From Bacillus sp. AZ43 (GTDB taxonomy: Bacteria > Actinomycetota > Actinomycetes > Mycobacteriales > Geodermatophilaceae), in contig SPQJ01000031.1 of NCBI GenBank assembly GCA_004570425.1, positions 1 to 53,067 of the forward strand: 53,067 nucleotides of DNA. The letters are read 5' to 3'. Below the pieces are notes generated by a model. It saw nothing but the letters and a program-made list of their open reading frames with translations, did no database searches and was not told where the DNA came from. Below are positions 7,570 through 16,052 of the stretch, one piece after another. Each line of letters begins with the position of its first letter. Position 1 is the stretch's first letter. The position numbers and the translations under genes are program-made.

Positions 7570-8322
7570 ATGAGATCGGTGTCCGTCGCGCTCGCCGTCC
7601 TCGAGGCCGTGTCCGAGCGCCAGCCCGTCGGCGTGAGCGAGCTGTCCCGGGCCATGGACCTGCCGAAGTCGACGACCCAGCGGATGCTGCTGACCCTGGG
7701 GGGCCTCGGGTGGATCCGGTCCAGCGACGACGAGCCCACCCGGTGGTCGCTCACCGCCAAGGCCATGGCCATCGGGTCGCGGCATCGCGCCGACCAGGAG
7801 ATCCGGCGCGTCGCCGAGCCGGCGATGCACACGCTGTCGGCCGCGACCGGCGAGACGGTCCACCTCTCGGTCCCGGAGGAGCGGCAGATCGTGCTCCTCG
7901 ACAAGATCGAGGGCCGGCACCCCGTCCGCACCCACACGACGGTGGGCCACGGCGCACCCCTGCACACGACCGCCTCCGGCAAGGCGGTGCTCGCCGCCAT
8001 GCCCGAGCCGCAGGCCGCCGCGCTGCTGCGAGCCGCCCCCCTCGAGGCGCTGACGGCACAGACGGACACCGACGTCGACGATCTGCTCAAGGAGCTGGAA
8101 CGGGTGCGCCGGCAGGGTTACGCGGTCACCGTCGGTACGCGCCACCCGGACGTCGCCGCGGTGGGCGCCGCCATCCTGGACGCCCAGCAGCGACCGGTGG
8201 CGACGCTCAGCCTCTCCCTGCCGGTCCAGCGGTTCCCCCGGCGCATGTGGCCGGTGTACGGCGCCCAGGTCGCCCGCGCCGCCGAGGAGTGCAGCCGGCA
8301 GCTGGGCTGGACGCCCGCCTGA
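7570..8322 (+). CDS. IclR-family transcriptional regulator of the divergent CoA-transferase/ABC operon
   Basis: This 250-residue regulator has an N-terminal winged helix (about 1-60: SVALAVLEAV, VGVSELSRAMDLPKSTTQRML, GWI) and a C-terminal IclR effector domain with the expected ETVHLSV, VLLDKIEG, PLHTTASGKAVLA and GYAVT motifs. IclR proteins sense small organic acids or aromatic compounds and usually control a neighbouring catabolic operon. The ATG at 7570 has GAAGGGTGA about 10 bases upstream. Its promoter region is shared with the CoA-transferase gene and contains the two palindromes at 7484-7520. The ligand is not predictable but is probably the transported acid or its CoA ester. Confidence 0.93.
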   Translation: MRSVSVALAVLEAVSERQPVGVSELSRAMDLPKSTTQRMLLTLGGLGWIRSSDDEPTRWSLTAKAMAIGSRHRADQEIRRVAEPAMHTLSAATGETVHLSVPEERQIVLLDKIEGRHPVRTHTTVGHGAPLHTTASGKAVLAAMPEPQAAALLRAAPLEALTAQTDTDVDDLLKELERVRRQGYAVTVGTRHPDVAAVGAAILDAQQRPVATLSLSLPVQRFPRRMWPVYGAQVARAAEECSRQLGWTPA

Positions 8323-8328
8323 GCGGTC

Positions 8329-9342
8329 TCAGGGACTCTTCCGGAACTTCCCGCCGATCCAGACGGCCAGGGTGGCCACGACGGCGGCGATCGCCGCGGA
8401 CGTGAACGGCGACATGCCCGAGCTCGCCAGGTCGGTGAAGGCCGGCACGGCCGACGCCGGGGCCGACGCCCCCGCCGTGACCTCCGCGCTGAGCGGGACG
8501 CGGGTCAGGTCGCTCGGTACCGACTCGCTGGCCACCAGCAGGTGCGCGCCGTCCGCGGCGAAGGTGACGGCCTCGCCCTGCGGGGAGTCGGGCAGCGGGA
8601 TCCGCACCGGGGGCGCGGCCAGCGCGCCGGCGACGTCGCTGCCGGTCAGGGGCCAGACGTAGGCGTCGGTGTAGGTGCGCAGCGCCAGGTGCCGACCGTC
8701 GCCCGACACCGCGCCGCCGGTGACCAGGAGCTGGCCCGCCTGCCCGACGGGGCCGCCCGGGGTGCCCGTGAAGGTGAGGTTGACCGACGCGACCTTCGCC
8801 AGGGCCACGGTGCCGCCGTCGACGAGCGGCGCCGTCGGGCTGTAGACGCCACTGGCGCCCAGCACCTCCTTGGTGACGACGTACGGCGTCCCGTCCGGCG
8901 CCAGCAGCAGGGCCTCCGCGTCGTGCGGCCCGTCCGGGTAGGTGAGCCGGTGCACGCCGGTCGACCCGTCGGGTCGCATGGCGAGCAGCGCCACGGTCGC
9001 ACGGGCCTGGTCGTTGTCGCCGGTGTCGGCCAGCCACACGGTCCCGTCGGCGGCGACCGCCATGTCCTCCGGGTCGTAGGGGTCCACGGCGGCGGTCTGC
9101 ACGTCGATGACCTGGCAGGCGGCGTCGAGCAGGTAGACGGCGAGCTCCTCGCCGCCGTCGTTCATCGCCAGCAACCGGTCCCCCACCGCGACCAGGCCGG
9201 AGAGCTCGGCGAGCCGCTCGTCGGTGATCTGGCACTGCACGGTCGGCGCCGCGTCCCCGTCCTGGGCCCAGGCGGGCACGGCGGAGCCGAGGACGAGGCC
9301 GGCGCCGAGTGCTCCTCCGGCCGCCAGCAGTCGTCCCCGCAC
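8329..9342 (-). CDS. Secreted, membrane-anchored beta-propeller-like protein
   Basis: The GTG at 9342 gives a good signal peptide (MRGRLLAAGGALGAG, then SAVPAWA and a probable cleavage before QDGDAA); an ATG at 9399 would overlap the PAP2 gene by 53 bases. The roughly 310-residue exported part has repeated beta-strand segments such as LSGLVAVGDRLLAMND, PEDMAVAADGTVWLADTGDN and DAEALLLAPDGTPYVV, as in NHL/SdiA-regulated or esterase-like-phytase propellers. A hydrophobic helix (SAAIAAVVATLAVWIGG) and the basic tail KFRKSP anchor the C-terminus; no LPXTG motif precedes it. It starts five bases after the PAP2 stop, so the pair is probably cotranscribed. Function is unknown. Confidence 0.75.
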   Translation of the reverse strand: MRGRLLAAGGALGAGLVLGSAVPAWAQDGDAAPTVQCQITDERLAELSGLVAVGDRLLAMNDGGEELAVYLLDAACQVIDVQTAAVDPYDPEDMAVAADGTVWLADTGDNDQARATVALLAMRPDGSTGVHRLTYPDGPHDAEALLLAPDGTPYVVTKEVLGASGVYSPTAPLVDGGTVALAKVASVNLTFTGTPGGPVGQAGQLLVTGGAVSGDGRHLALRTYTDAYVWPLTGSDVAGALAAPPVRIPLPDSPQGEAVTFAADGAHLLVASESVPSDLTRVPLSAEVTAGASAPASAVPAFTDLASSGMSPFTSAAIAAVVATLAVWIGGKFRKSP

Positions 9343-9346
9343 GCCG

Positions 9347-10066
9347 CTACGCGGTCTGCCGGCCCCGGGCACGTACCCAGCGTGACAGAACGACTCCATC
9401 CAGTCGGTGAACCACGCCCAACAGCACGATCCCGACGGCGGCGCCCACGACGGCGTCGGTGACCCAGTGGAAGTTCAGGGAGACCATCGCGAGGCCGGTG
9501 ACGACCGGGCCGCACACGGCCAGGACCCAGAAGGCGCGCTGCACGCGGGCCGGCAGCCGGTACTCGACCGCCAGCCAGCGGGCGACGCCCCACATGAGGA
9601 CGGCGTTGGCCACGTGGCCGGAGGGGAACGAGACGCCCTCGTCGGTGAAGAACAGCTCGTCGGGGTGCCCCGGGGCGAGACGCCCGGTGCCGTGCTTGAA
9701 GGCGTAGACGACGAGGGTGAGCAGGACCAGCGCCAGCAGCACCCGCAGCAGCGGCGCCCAGGTCCGGCGGCGCCAGGCGAGGTAGCCGACGAGGCCGGCG
9801 AGCACGACCAGGATCGTGGCGCGGCCGCCCACCTGCGTGACCACCCAGACCGCCGGGTAGGCGGCCGAGTCGCGCAGCCCCCAGCCGCCGATCGCGTCGG
9901 AGATCCGCAGGTCCAGCCGCTCCAGCACCCCGCCGGTGAGCAGGTCGGCGGTGATCAGCGTGCCGGCGACCAGGGCGACCAGCAGCAGCCACCAGGGGGG
10001 CCGCCCGGCCGACACGACGCGGGTGCGCTCGGGCACGCCGACGTCCCGCACCGCGCCGCTGGTCAC
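9347..10066 (-). CDS. PAP2-family membrane phosphatase
   Basis: This 239-residue protein has about six hydrophobic segments and the three phosphatase signatures in order: KHGTGRLAP (variant of K-x6-RP), FPSGH and SLNFHWVTDAVVG (variant of SR-x5-H-x3-D). Family members dephosphorylate lipid substrates such as undecaprenyl pyrophosphate, phosphatidic acid or phosphatidylglycerol phosphate at the outer face of the membrane. Which of these applies cannot be read from the sequence. It follows hflX after a hairpin and is probably cotranscribed with the surface propeller protein downstream. Confidence 0.9.
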   Translation of the reverse strand: MTSGAVRDVGVPERTRVVSAGRPPWWLLLVALVAGTLITADLLTGGVLERLDLRISDAIGGWGLRDSAAYPAVWVVTQVGGRATILVVLAGLVGYLAWRRRTWAPLLRVLLALVLLTLVVYAFKHGTGRLAPGHPDELFFTDEGVSFPSGHVANAVLMWGVARWLAVEYRLPARVQRAFWVLAVCGPVVTGLAMVSLNFHWVTDAVVGAAVGIVLLGVVHRLDGVVLSRWVRARGRQTA

Positions 10067-10081
10067 CCCGTCACCGTACCG

Positions 10082-10113
10082 GCCCGTGACCGGATCGTGA
10101 TCCGGTCACGGGC
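10082..10113 (-). terminator. Hairpin downstream of hflX
   Basis: Two 15-base arms (10082-10096 and 10099-10113) are perfect inverted repeats with only GT between them, so the real structure is about a 12-bp stem with an 8-base loop. It lies between the hflX stop and the PAP2 start. There is no strong U tract. Confidence 0.65.
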
Positions 10114-10125
10114 GGTGTCCCCCGG

Positions 10126-11646
10126 TCAGGCGGCGGGGACGGCGAACCCCTCCAGCGCCGCGGCCAGACCCCCGTCCACCCGTGCGCTGAGCCGGGTCCC
10201 GCCGTCCTCGTGCCGCTCGCTGAGCACCTCGCCGTCCCGGTGGACGCGGGCGACCAGATCGCCGCGGTCGTAGGGCACGAGGACCTCGACGTCGATGTCC
10301 GGGTGCGGCAGCCGGGTGGCGATCAGCTCGCGCAGGGCCTCGATGCCGGTGCCCGTGCGGGCCGAGACCCACGCCGCTCCGGGAAGGGCGCGCCGCAGGG
10401 TGAGGATGTCGTCCTCGGTCATCGCGTCGACCTTGTTGACGACGATGACCTCGGGCACGGACGCGGCGTCGATCTCGCCGAGCACCACCCGGACGGCCTC
10501 GATCTGACCCAGCGGGTCGGGGTCGGAGCCGTCGACCACGTGCAGCAGCAGATCGGCCGCGGCGACCTCCTCCAGCGTCGAGCGGAACGCGTCGACCAGC
10601 TGGTGCGGCAGGTGCCGGACGAAGCCGACCGTGTCGGTGAGGGTGTACTCCCGGCCGTCGGGGGCCTGGGCCCGGCGGACGGTCGGGTCGAGCGTGGCGA
10701 ACAGCGCGTTCTCGACGAGCACCCCGGCCCCGGTCAGGGCGTTGAGCAGGCTCGACTTGCCCGCGTTGGTGTACCCGGCGATCGCCACGCTGGGGGTGGC
10801 GTTGCGGTCGCGGCTCGAGCGCTGGGTGGCACGGGCGGTCGCCATGCCGGCGATCTCGCGGCGCAGCTTGCTCACCCGCGACCGGATCCGGCGGCGGTCG
10901 GTCTCGATCTTGGTCTCACCGGGGCCACGGGTACCGATGCCCCCACCGCCGGCGACGCGACCACCGGCCTGCCGGGACATCGACTCACCCCAGCCGCGCA
11001 GCCGCGGCAGCATGTACTGCATCTGCGCGAGCTCGACCTGGGCCTTGCCCTCCCGGCTGGTGGCGTGCTGGGCGAAGATGTCGAGGATCAGCGCGGTGCG
11101 GTCGACCACCTTGACCTTGAGCACCTTCTCCAGCTGGTTGAGCTGGCCCGGGGTGAGCTCGCCGTCGCAGATCACCGTGTCGGCGCCGGTGGCGGCCACG
11201 ATGTCGCGGATCTCGCTCGCCTTGCCCGAGCCCACGTACGTGGCGGCGTCGGGCTTGTCACGACGCTGGCTCACGGCCTCGAGCACCTGCGAGCCGGCGG
11301 TCTCGGCCAGCGCCGCGAGCTCGGCGAGCGAGCGGTCGGCGTCGGCCTGGGTGCCCTCGGTCCAGACACCGACCAGCACGACGCGCTCGAGGCGCAGCTG
11401 CCGGTACTCGACCTCGGTGACGTCGGCGAGCTCGGTCGAGAGGCCGGCGACCCGGCGCAGCGCGCCGCGCGCCTCGAGGGCGTAGGAGCCGGTCGTGTCG
11501 TCGGGCTCGTCCCACTGACCGGCGGGAGTGGAGCGGGTCGAGGGCGCGGTCGGCTCCTCGAACGGGGTCTGCGGGGCGGTCGTCATCGTCTCCAGCGTGG
11601 CACGGTCCTGCGCGCGGGTCACCTGAGTTGTCATCGCCGGGTACAA
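10126..11646 (-). CDS. hflX: HflX, ribosome-splitting/rescue GTPase
   Basis: HflX is a TRAFAC-class GTPase that binds the 50S subunit and splits stalled or stressed ribosomes. The 506-residue product has a Ser/Pro-rich N-terminal extension, the HflX N-domain (about 80-260, with TYVGSGKASEI, TVICDGELTPGQ and the Gly-rich VAGGGGIGTRGPGETKIETDRR), and a G domain with G1 GYTNAGKSS (291-299), G3 DTVGF and G4 NKVD. The start is TTG at 11646: AGGAGG lies 9 bases upstream, whereas the next ATG (11634) is 21 bases away. It follows dapF and miaA, the classical miaA-hflX association, but a 295-bp gap with a small opposite-strand gene separates it from dapF. Confidence 0.95.
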   Translation of the reverse strand: MYPAMTTQVTRAQDRATLETMTTAPQTPFEEPTAPSTRSTPAGQWDEPDDTTGSYALEARGALRRVAGLSTELADVTEVEYRQLRLERVVLVGVWTEGTQADADRSLAELAALAETAGSQVLEAVSQRRDKPDAATYVGSGKASEIRDIVAATGADTVICDGELTPGQLNQLEKVLKVKVVDRTALILDIFAQHATSREGKAQVELAQMQYMLPRLRGWGESMSRQAGGRVAGGGGIGTRGPGETKIETDRRRIRSRVSKLRREIAGMATARATQRSSRDRNATPSVAIAGYTNAGKSSLLNALTGAGVLVENALFATLDPTVRRAQAPDGREYTLTDTVGFVRHLPHQLVDAFRSTLEEVAAADLLLHVVDGSDPDPLGQIEAVRVVLGEIDAASVPEVIVVNKVDAMTEDDILTLRRALPGAAWVSARTGTGIEALRELIATRLPHPDIDVEVLVPYDRGDLVARVHRDGEVLSERHEDGGTRLSARVDGGLAAALEGFAVPAA

Positions 11647-11727
11647 CGCATCGGACCTCCTGGTGCATCCCGGTGCCCCGCACGGGTAGGGCGTCGGGTG
11701 ACCACGTGCGACGACGAGGAGGCCCTC

Positions 11728-11937
11728 ATGAGCGAGAGCGGATCGAGCAGCCTGGGATCGGGCAGCGAGCTGGACGACCCGGGCCGCGACCCAAAGGGCC
11801 TCGGCGGCCCGCCGCGCAACCCGCTGGGCGGCGGCCCGGACCAGGACAGCGGCAGTGGCCGTCCCGACCCCCAGCCCGGCATCGAGGGGCAGTCGATGAT
11901 GCCCGAGTCGCCGTCGGAGGACGACGACCGCGCCTGA
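11728..11937 (+). CDS. Small, acidic, disordered protein (69 aa) nested between dapF and hflX
   Basis: An ATG at 11728 with a perfect AGGAGG five bases upstream opens a 69-residue frame rich in Gly, Ser, Asp and Pro (MSESGSSSLGSGSELDDPGR at the start, ESPSEDDDRA at the end). There is no hydrophobic segment and no recognisable domain; composition suggests an intrinsically disordered, stress-protein-like polypeptide. It is on the strand opposite its minus-strand neighbours and ends four bases before the dapF stop. The strong ribosome-binding site and the gap opened for it between dapF and hflX support it as real. Function is unknown. Confidence 0.7.
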   Translation: MSESGSSSLGSGSELDDPGRDPKGLGGPPRNPLGGGPDQDSGSGRPDPQPGIEGQSMMPESPSEDDDRA

Positions 11938-11941
11938 CGGC

Positions 11942-12817
11942 TCAGCCGGCCAGCCACTCCGCGCAGAGCTCGCCGGCCGCCACGAGGACGGCCGGGCCGG
12001 TGAGCACCGTCGTCCCGGGGGTCACCTCGACCGAGAGGCGGCCCCCGGGGACGTCGACGACGACCGTCCCCTCGGAGCGCCCGGCGGCCGCGATCGCCGC
12101 GTACCCGGCGGCGCACGCCCCGGTGCCGCAGGAGCGGGTCTCCCCCACCCCGCGCTCGACGACCCGCAGCCGCACGTGCGCGCCGGGCTCGACCACGTTC
12201 ACCAGCTCGACGTTCACGCCCTCGGGGAACAGGCCGGTGTCGAAGCGAGGTGTCCCGCTGAGGTCGAGGCCGTCCACGTCCACGTCGGTGAGGCAGGCCA
12301 GGTGGGGGTTGCCCATCGACACCGCCACGCCGGCGAACGTCCGGCCACCCAGCTCCGCCTCGCCGGCGCCGAACTCCCGGGCCGGCCCCATGTCCACCCA
12401 GTAGCGCCCGTCGGTGGTGGCGCCCACCCGCCGGGGACCGCCCCGGGTGCCGACGAGGACACCCGACTCGCAGGAGGCACGGTCGAGCAGCCCCTCGCTG
12501 ACCAGCACGTGCAGGAAGAGCCGGATCCCGTTGCCGCACATCTCAGCGGTGGAGCCGTCGGCGTTGCGGTGGTCCATGAACCACTCGCACCGGTCCAGGT
12601 CGTCGCCGAGCACCGCCGGCGCGTCGGGCACGTGCCGGCTGCGCACCACGCGGAGGACGCCGTCGCCGCCGAGCCCGGCCCGCCGGTCGCAGAGCCGCCG
12701 GACGAGCGCGGCGTCCAGCCGGTCCTCGGGCCAGACGGTGCCGTCCGGGTCGGGCAGGACGACGAAGTCGTTCTCCGTGCCGTGCCCGAGGAGCACACGC
12801 GGCGGGGGCTGGTTCAC
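11942..12817 (-). CDS. dapF: Diaminopimelate epimerase
   Basis: DapF converts LL- to meso-diaminopimelate for lysine and peptidoglycan. The 291-residue protein has both catalytic cysteines: Cys94 in EMCGNGIRLF and Cys230 in SCGTGACAAG. Also visible are the N-terminal GHGTENDFVV (family GxGNDFVV), GLGGDGVL and SMGNPHL substrate-binding loops. Asn to Glu in the first of these (TENDF rather than the usual GNDF) is common in actinobacteria. Its ATG overlaps the miaA stop by four bases (ATGA), so translation is probably coupled. Confidence 0.96.
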   Translation of the reverse strand: MNQPPPRVLLGHGTENDFVVLPDPDGTVWPEDRLDAALVRRLCDRRAGLGGDGVLRVVRSRHVPDAPAVLGDDLDRCEWFMDHRNADGSTAEMCGNGIRLFLHVLVSEGLLDRASCESGVLVGTRGGPRRVGATTDGRYWVDMGPAREFGAGEAELGGRTFAGVAVSMGNPHLACLTDVDVDGLDLSGTPRFDTGLFPEGVNVELVNVVEPGAHVRLRVVERGVGETRSCGTGACAAGYAAIAAAGRSEGTVVVDVPGGRLSVEVTPGTTVLTGPAVLVAAGELCAEWLAG

Positions 12818-13734
12818 GCCTCGATCGTACGGGCGGTGATCACGCCGCTGACCGCGTCGGCCAGGTCGGGGCGCGCGGCCTCGAACCAGTGGACGGTCGC
12901 GTCACGACGGAACCACGACCGCTGCCGCCGGACGAACCGGCGCGTCGTGGTCACCGTCCGCTCCCTGGCCTCGTCCGGGGTCAGCTCGCCGTCGAACTGG
13001 GCAAGGACCTGCGCGTAGCCGAGCGCGCGGGACGCCGTCGGCCCGTCGCGCAGCCCGTCGCCGGCCAGCGCGGCCACCTCGTCCACGAAGCCGGCCGCCC
13101 ACATCCGGTCCACCCGGGCGGCGACCCGCTCGTCGAGCTCGCCGGGCTCCCGGTCCAGCCCGACCACGACGGCCGGGTAGTGCGGCGCCGGCTCGGGCAG
13201 CTGGGCGCGGAAGGGCCCCCCGGTCAGCTCGATGACCTCGAGGGCCCGGACGATCCGCCGGCCGTTGCTGGGCAGCACGGCGGTCGCCGCGGCCGGGTCG
13301 AGGGAGGCCAGCCGGGCGTGCAGTTCCGCGGGCCCGACGGCGGCGAGCTCCTCCTCCAGCCGGGCCCGGATCGCCGGATCGGTGCCGGGGAAGTCGAGGT
13401 CGTCCAGGACGGCCCGCACGTAGAGCCCCGAGCCCCCCACGAGCAGCGGGACGACGCCTGCGGCCCGGAGCCGGTCGATCTCGGCGCGGGCCCGCTGCCG
13501 GTACTCGGCCACCGAGGCCGCCTCGCGGACGTGCCAGAGGTCGAGCAGGTGGTGCGGCACCCCCTCGCGCTCGGCCAGGTCGGGCTTGGCGGTGCCGATG
13601 TCCATGCCGCGGTAGAGCTGCATCGAGTCGGCGTTCACCACCTCCCCGCCCAGGCGGTGGGCCAGGGCGACGGCCAGGGCGGTCTTGCCGGTGGCGGTGG
13701 GGCCCACGACCGCCACGACCGGCGGGGCGCTCAC
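12814..13734 (-). CDS. miaA: tRNA dimethylallyltransferase
   Basis: MiaA adds a dimethylallyl group to A37 of tRNAs that read U-starting codons; MiaB, also in this window, then methylthiolates it. Features include the P-loop GPTATGKTALAVALA, the NADSMQLYRGMDIGTAKP substrate loop, VGGSGLYVRAVLDDLDFP, and the C-terminal RRFVRRQRSWFRRD tRNA-binding motif. The GTG at 13734 was preferred because it makes a GTGA overlap with the upstream stop; a GTG four codons earlier (13746) is possible. The product is about 306 residues, the usual length, and the gene is translationally linked to dapF. Confidence 0.95.
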   Translation of the reverse strand: MSAPPVVAVVGPTATGKTALAVALAHRLGGEVVNADSMQLYRGMDIGTAKPDLAEREGVPHHLLDLWHVREAASVAEYRQRARAEIDRLRAAGVVPLLVGGSGLYVRAVLDDLDFPGTDPAIRARLEEELAAVGPAELHARLASLDPAAATAVLPSNGRRIVRALEVIELTGGPFRAQLPEPAPHYPAVVVGLDREPGELDERVAARVDRMWAAGFVDEVAALAGDGLRDGPTASRALGYAQVLAQFDGELTPDEARERTVTTTRRFVRRQRSWFRRDATVHWFEAARPDLADAVSGVITARTIEA

Positions 13735-14456
13735 GCGACCGCCCACGAGGCGACGAGGTAGCCGACCCCGTACGGCGCGGCGTCGTGGTGCAGCGTCGCG
13801 GCGATGCGGCGCCCGGTGAGCGCGGCGCCGACCGACCGCCAGACCGGCACCCCGGCGGCGAGCAGGCGCGCGCCCTCCCCGGCATCGAGCGCGGCGAGCG
13901 CGGCGGCGTCCCCCGTCCGCAGGGCGCCCGCGACCGCGGCGTCGAACGGCTCGGCGGCGTCGTCGAGGTAGCCGGGCGCCTTGACGCTCCGTCGGGCGGA
14001 GCCGTCACCCATCGCCAGCACGGCCACCGGCGACGGCAGGTCGCCGACCAGCTGGCCGACGTCGGCCGGGCCGACGCCCACCCGGGTCCCGGCGAAGCCG
14101 GCCTCGTCGAGCAGCCAGGCGCCGAGGGCGTGCGGCAGCGGGACCCGCCGACCGCCGGGCCGGACCCTGCCCTCGAACGGGACCCGGACGTCGACGCCCA
14201 GGCCCCGCAGGTCGCCGGCGTCCCCGGCCCCGTAGCGCTCGCCGGGCCCCCCGCCCTCCCCGACCACCACGACGACGTCCGGGCGGGGCGCGAGCATCGC
14301 CGCGACCGCCACGGCGCACGCGGCGCGCAGGGCGGTGGTCGCGGCGTCCGCGCGGACCTCGACCGCCGGGTGCAGCAGGGGCGGCGCCGGGCAGAACGCC
14401 ACGGTGGCCCGGGCGCGGGACCCGGCGGGGGGCGGTCCTTCGGCTGACGCACTCAC
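13731..14456 (-). CDS. Class III extradiol dioxygenase-fold (LigB/MEMO-like) protein
   Basis: An Ala-rich 241-residue protein conserved in actinobacteria next to miaA. It starts with ATVAFCPAPPLLHPAV and contains DVVVVVGEGGG, GWLL-like helices and VAVLAMGDGSA, and ends in HHDAAPYGVGYLVASW, consistent with the LigB fold. The usual metal-binding residues of ring-cleaving enzymes are not clearly all present, so a catecholic substrate should not be assumed. The GTG at 14456, with GGGAGA about 10 bases upstream, was chosen; longer frames run into the divergent DUF349 gene. It heads the miaA-dapF operon and ends in a GTGA overlap with miaA. Confidence 0.8.
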   Translation of the reverse strand: MSASAEGPPPAGSRARATVAFCPAPPLLHPAVEVRADAATTALRAACAVAVAAMLAPRPDVVVVVGEGGGPGERYGAGDAGDLRGLGVDVRVPFEGRVRPGGRRVPLPHALGAWLLDEAGFAGTRVGVGPADVGQLVGDLPSPVAVLAMGDGSARRSVKAPGYLDDAAEPFDAAVAGALRTGDAAALAALDAGEGARLLAAGVPVWRSVGAALTGRRIAATLHHDAAPYGVGYLVASWAVA

Positions 14457-14484
14457 GCCGGTCAGTCTCCCGGATGCGACGTGG

Positions 14485-14490
14485 GACACT
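14485..14490 (+). promoter_or_regulatory. Leaderless-type -10 box of the DUF349 gene
   Basis: GACACT is followed by six bases and then the GTG start at 14497, with no Shine-Dalgarno. The same GACACT-N6-GTG layout precedes lhr and nei. Confidence 0.55.
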
Positions 14491-14496
14491 GCCGAC

Positions 14497-16020
14497 GTGT
14501 CGAGCACGGACAACCCCGGGAACGGGGCGCAGCAGGACTCTCCGCCGATTGCGGAGAACTCGGAGACGGTGGCCGCGGACGCGGCGAGCACGCCTGCGGA
14601 GACGACGTCGCAGGCGGTGACCGCGGAGGCCGGGACACCGGAGGCTCCCGCACCCGGGGACGCCGCCGTCGCCGACCCGACCACCGACGCCCCGGTCGCG
14701 GCGCCGCCCAAGCCCCGGCCGATGGCGCCCCGGCCGGTGCCCCGCCCCGCTCCGCAGCCCGCCGCCGCCCCGGCGGCCGCCGCCGACCCGGTCGTCGAGG
14801 TGCCGGCCAGCGACCCGACCCAGTGGGGCCGGGTCGACGAGGAAGGCACCGTCTTCGTGCGCACCGCCGAGGGCGAGCGCGCCGTCGGCTCGTGGCAGGC
14901 CGGCGAGCCGGCCGCGGGGCTGGCGCACTACGGGCGCCGCTACGACGACCTCGCCACCGAGGTGGCGCTGCTCGAGGCGCGGCTGAAGGCGCACACCGGC
15001 AACCCCGCCGAGATCCGCGCCAAGGCCCAGGGGCTGGCCGAGACCATCCCGACCGCCGCGGCCGTCGGCGACCTCGACGGCCTGGCCGCCCGGGCCCGGG
15101 CGATGGTCGAGACCGCCGACGCCGCCGCCGAGGAGTACCGCGCCGGCAAGGCCGCCGCCCGCGCCGCGCAGGTGGCGCGCAAGGAGGCGCTGGCCGCCGA
15201 GGCCGAGCAGATCGCCGCCGAGTCGACGTCGTGGAAGGCGGCCGGCGACCGGCTCAAGGCCATCGTCGAGGAGTGGAAGACCATCCGGGGCATCGACCGC
15301 AAGACCGACGAGGCGCTGTGGTCGCGCTTCGCGGCCGCGCGCGACGCCTTCGGCCGGCGGCGGGGCGCGCACTTCGCCTCCCTGGACGCCCAGCGCGGCG
15401 AGGCCCGCGCGGCCAAGCAGGAGCTCATCAAGGAGGCGCAGAAGCTGGCGACCTCCACCGAGTGGGGCCCGACCAGCGCGGCCATGCGTTCGCTGATGGA
15501 CCGCTGGAAGGCGGTGCCGCGGACCGGCCGCGACGGGGACGACGACCTCTGGAAGGAGTTCCGGGCGGCCCAGGACGTCTTCTTCGCCGCCCGCGCCGAG
15601 TCGGACAAGGCCCGGACGTCCGAGGAGCTGGCCAACCAGAAGCTCAAGGAGGAGCTGCTCGCGGAGGCCGAGAAGCTCGACCCGTCGAAGGACCTGCGGG
15701 GCGCCCAGAACGCGCTGCGCAAGATCCAGGAGCGCTACGACGCCATCGGCCACGTGCCGCGCGGCGTGATGCGCCAGCTCGAGGACCGCATGCAGGCCGT
15801 CGAGCAGAAGGTGCGCGGCGCCGCCGACGCCGGCCGGGTGCGGACCGCGCCGGAGAACCCGATGGTCGCCTCCATGCGCGCCGCCGTCACCAAGGCCGAG
15901 GAGCAGCTGGCCAAGGCCGAGGCCGCCGGCGACGCGAAGCGGGTCGCCGAGGCCCAGGCCAACCTCGCCACCCGCCGCGAGTGGCTGGCCGAGGCGGAGA
16001 AGTCCGCCGGACGCCGCTGA
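14497..16020 (+). CDS. DUF349 domain-containing coiled-coil protein
   Basis: A 507-residue protein. Residues 1-105 are low-complexity Ala/Pro/Thr. After the DPTQWGRVDEEGTVFVRT segment comes a long helical region with DUF349 repeats, each marked by a W-K-x-I/A and LWSRF/LWKEFRAAQDVFF pattern, then Ala/Glu/Lys-rich coiled coil to the end (KAEEQLAKAEAAGD). DUF349 proteins are widespread in actinobacteria, usually annotated as hypothetical; no reaction is known to me. The GTG at 14497 has no Shine-Dalgarno but sits six bases after a GACACT -10-like box, so it is probably leaderless. It is divergent from the miaA operon. Confidence 0.88.
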   Translation: MSSTDNPGNGAQQDSPPIAENSETVAADAASTPAETTSQAVTAEAGTPEAPAPGDAAVADPTTDAPVAAPPKPRPMAPRPVPRPAPQPAAAPAAAADPVVEVPASDPTQWGRVDEEGTVFVRTAEGERAVGSWQAGEPAAGLAHYGRRYDDLATEVALLEARLKAHTGNPAEIRAKAQGLAETIPTAAAVGDLDGLAARARAMVETADAAAEEYRAGKAAARAAQVARKEALAAEAEQIAAESTSWKAAGDRLKAIVEEWKTIRGIDRKTDEALWSRFAAARDAFGRRRGAHFASLDAQRGEARAAKQELIKEAQKLATSTEWGPTSAAMRSLMDRWKAVPRTGRDGDDDLWKEFRAAQDVFFAARAESDKARTSEELANQKLKEELLAEAEKLDPSKDLRGAQNALRKIQERYDAIGHVPRGVMRQLEDRMQAVEQKVRGAADAGRVRTAPENPMVASMRAAVTKAEEQLAKAEAAGDAKRVAEAQANLATRREWLAEAEKSAGRR

Positions 16021-16052
16021 CCCGGGAGCCGGCGCAGCCGACCGGGCTGCGG

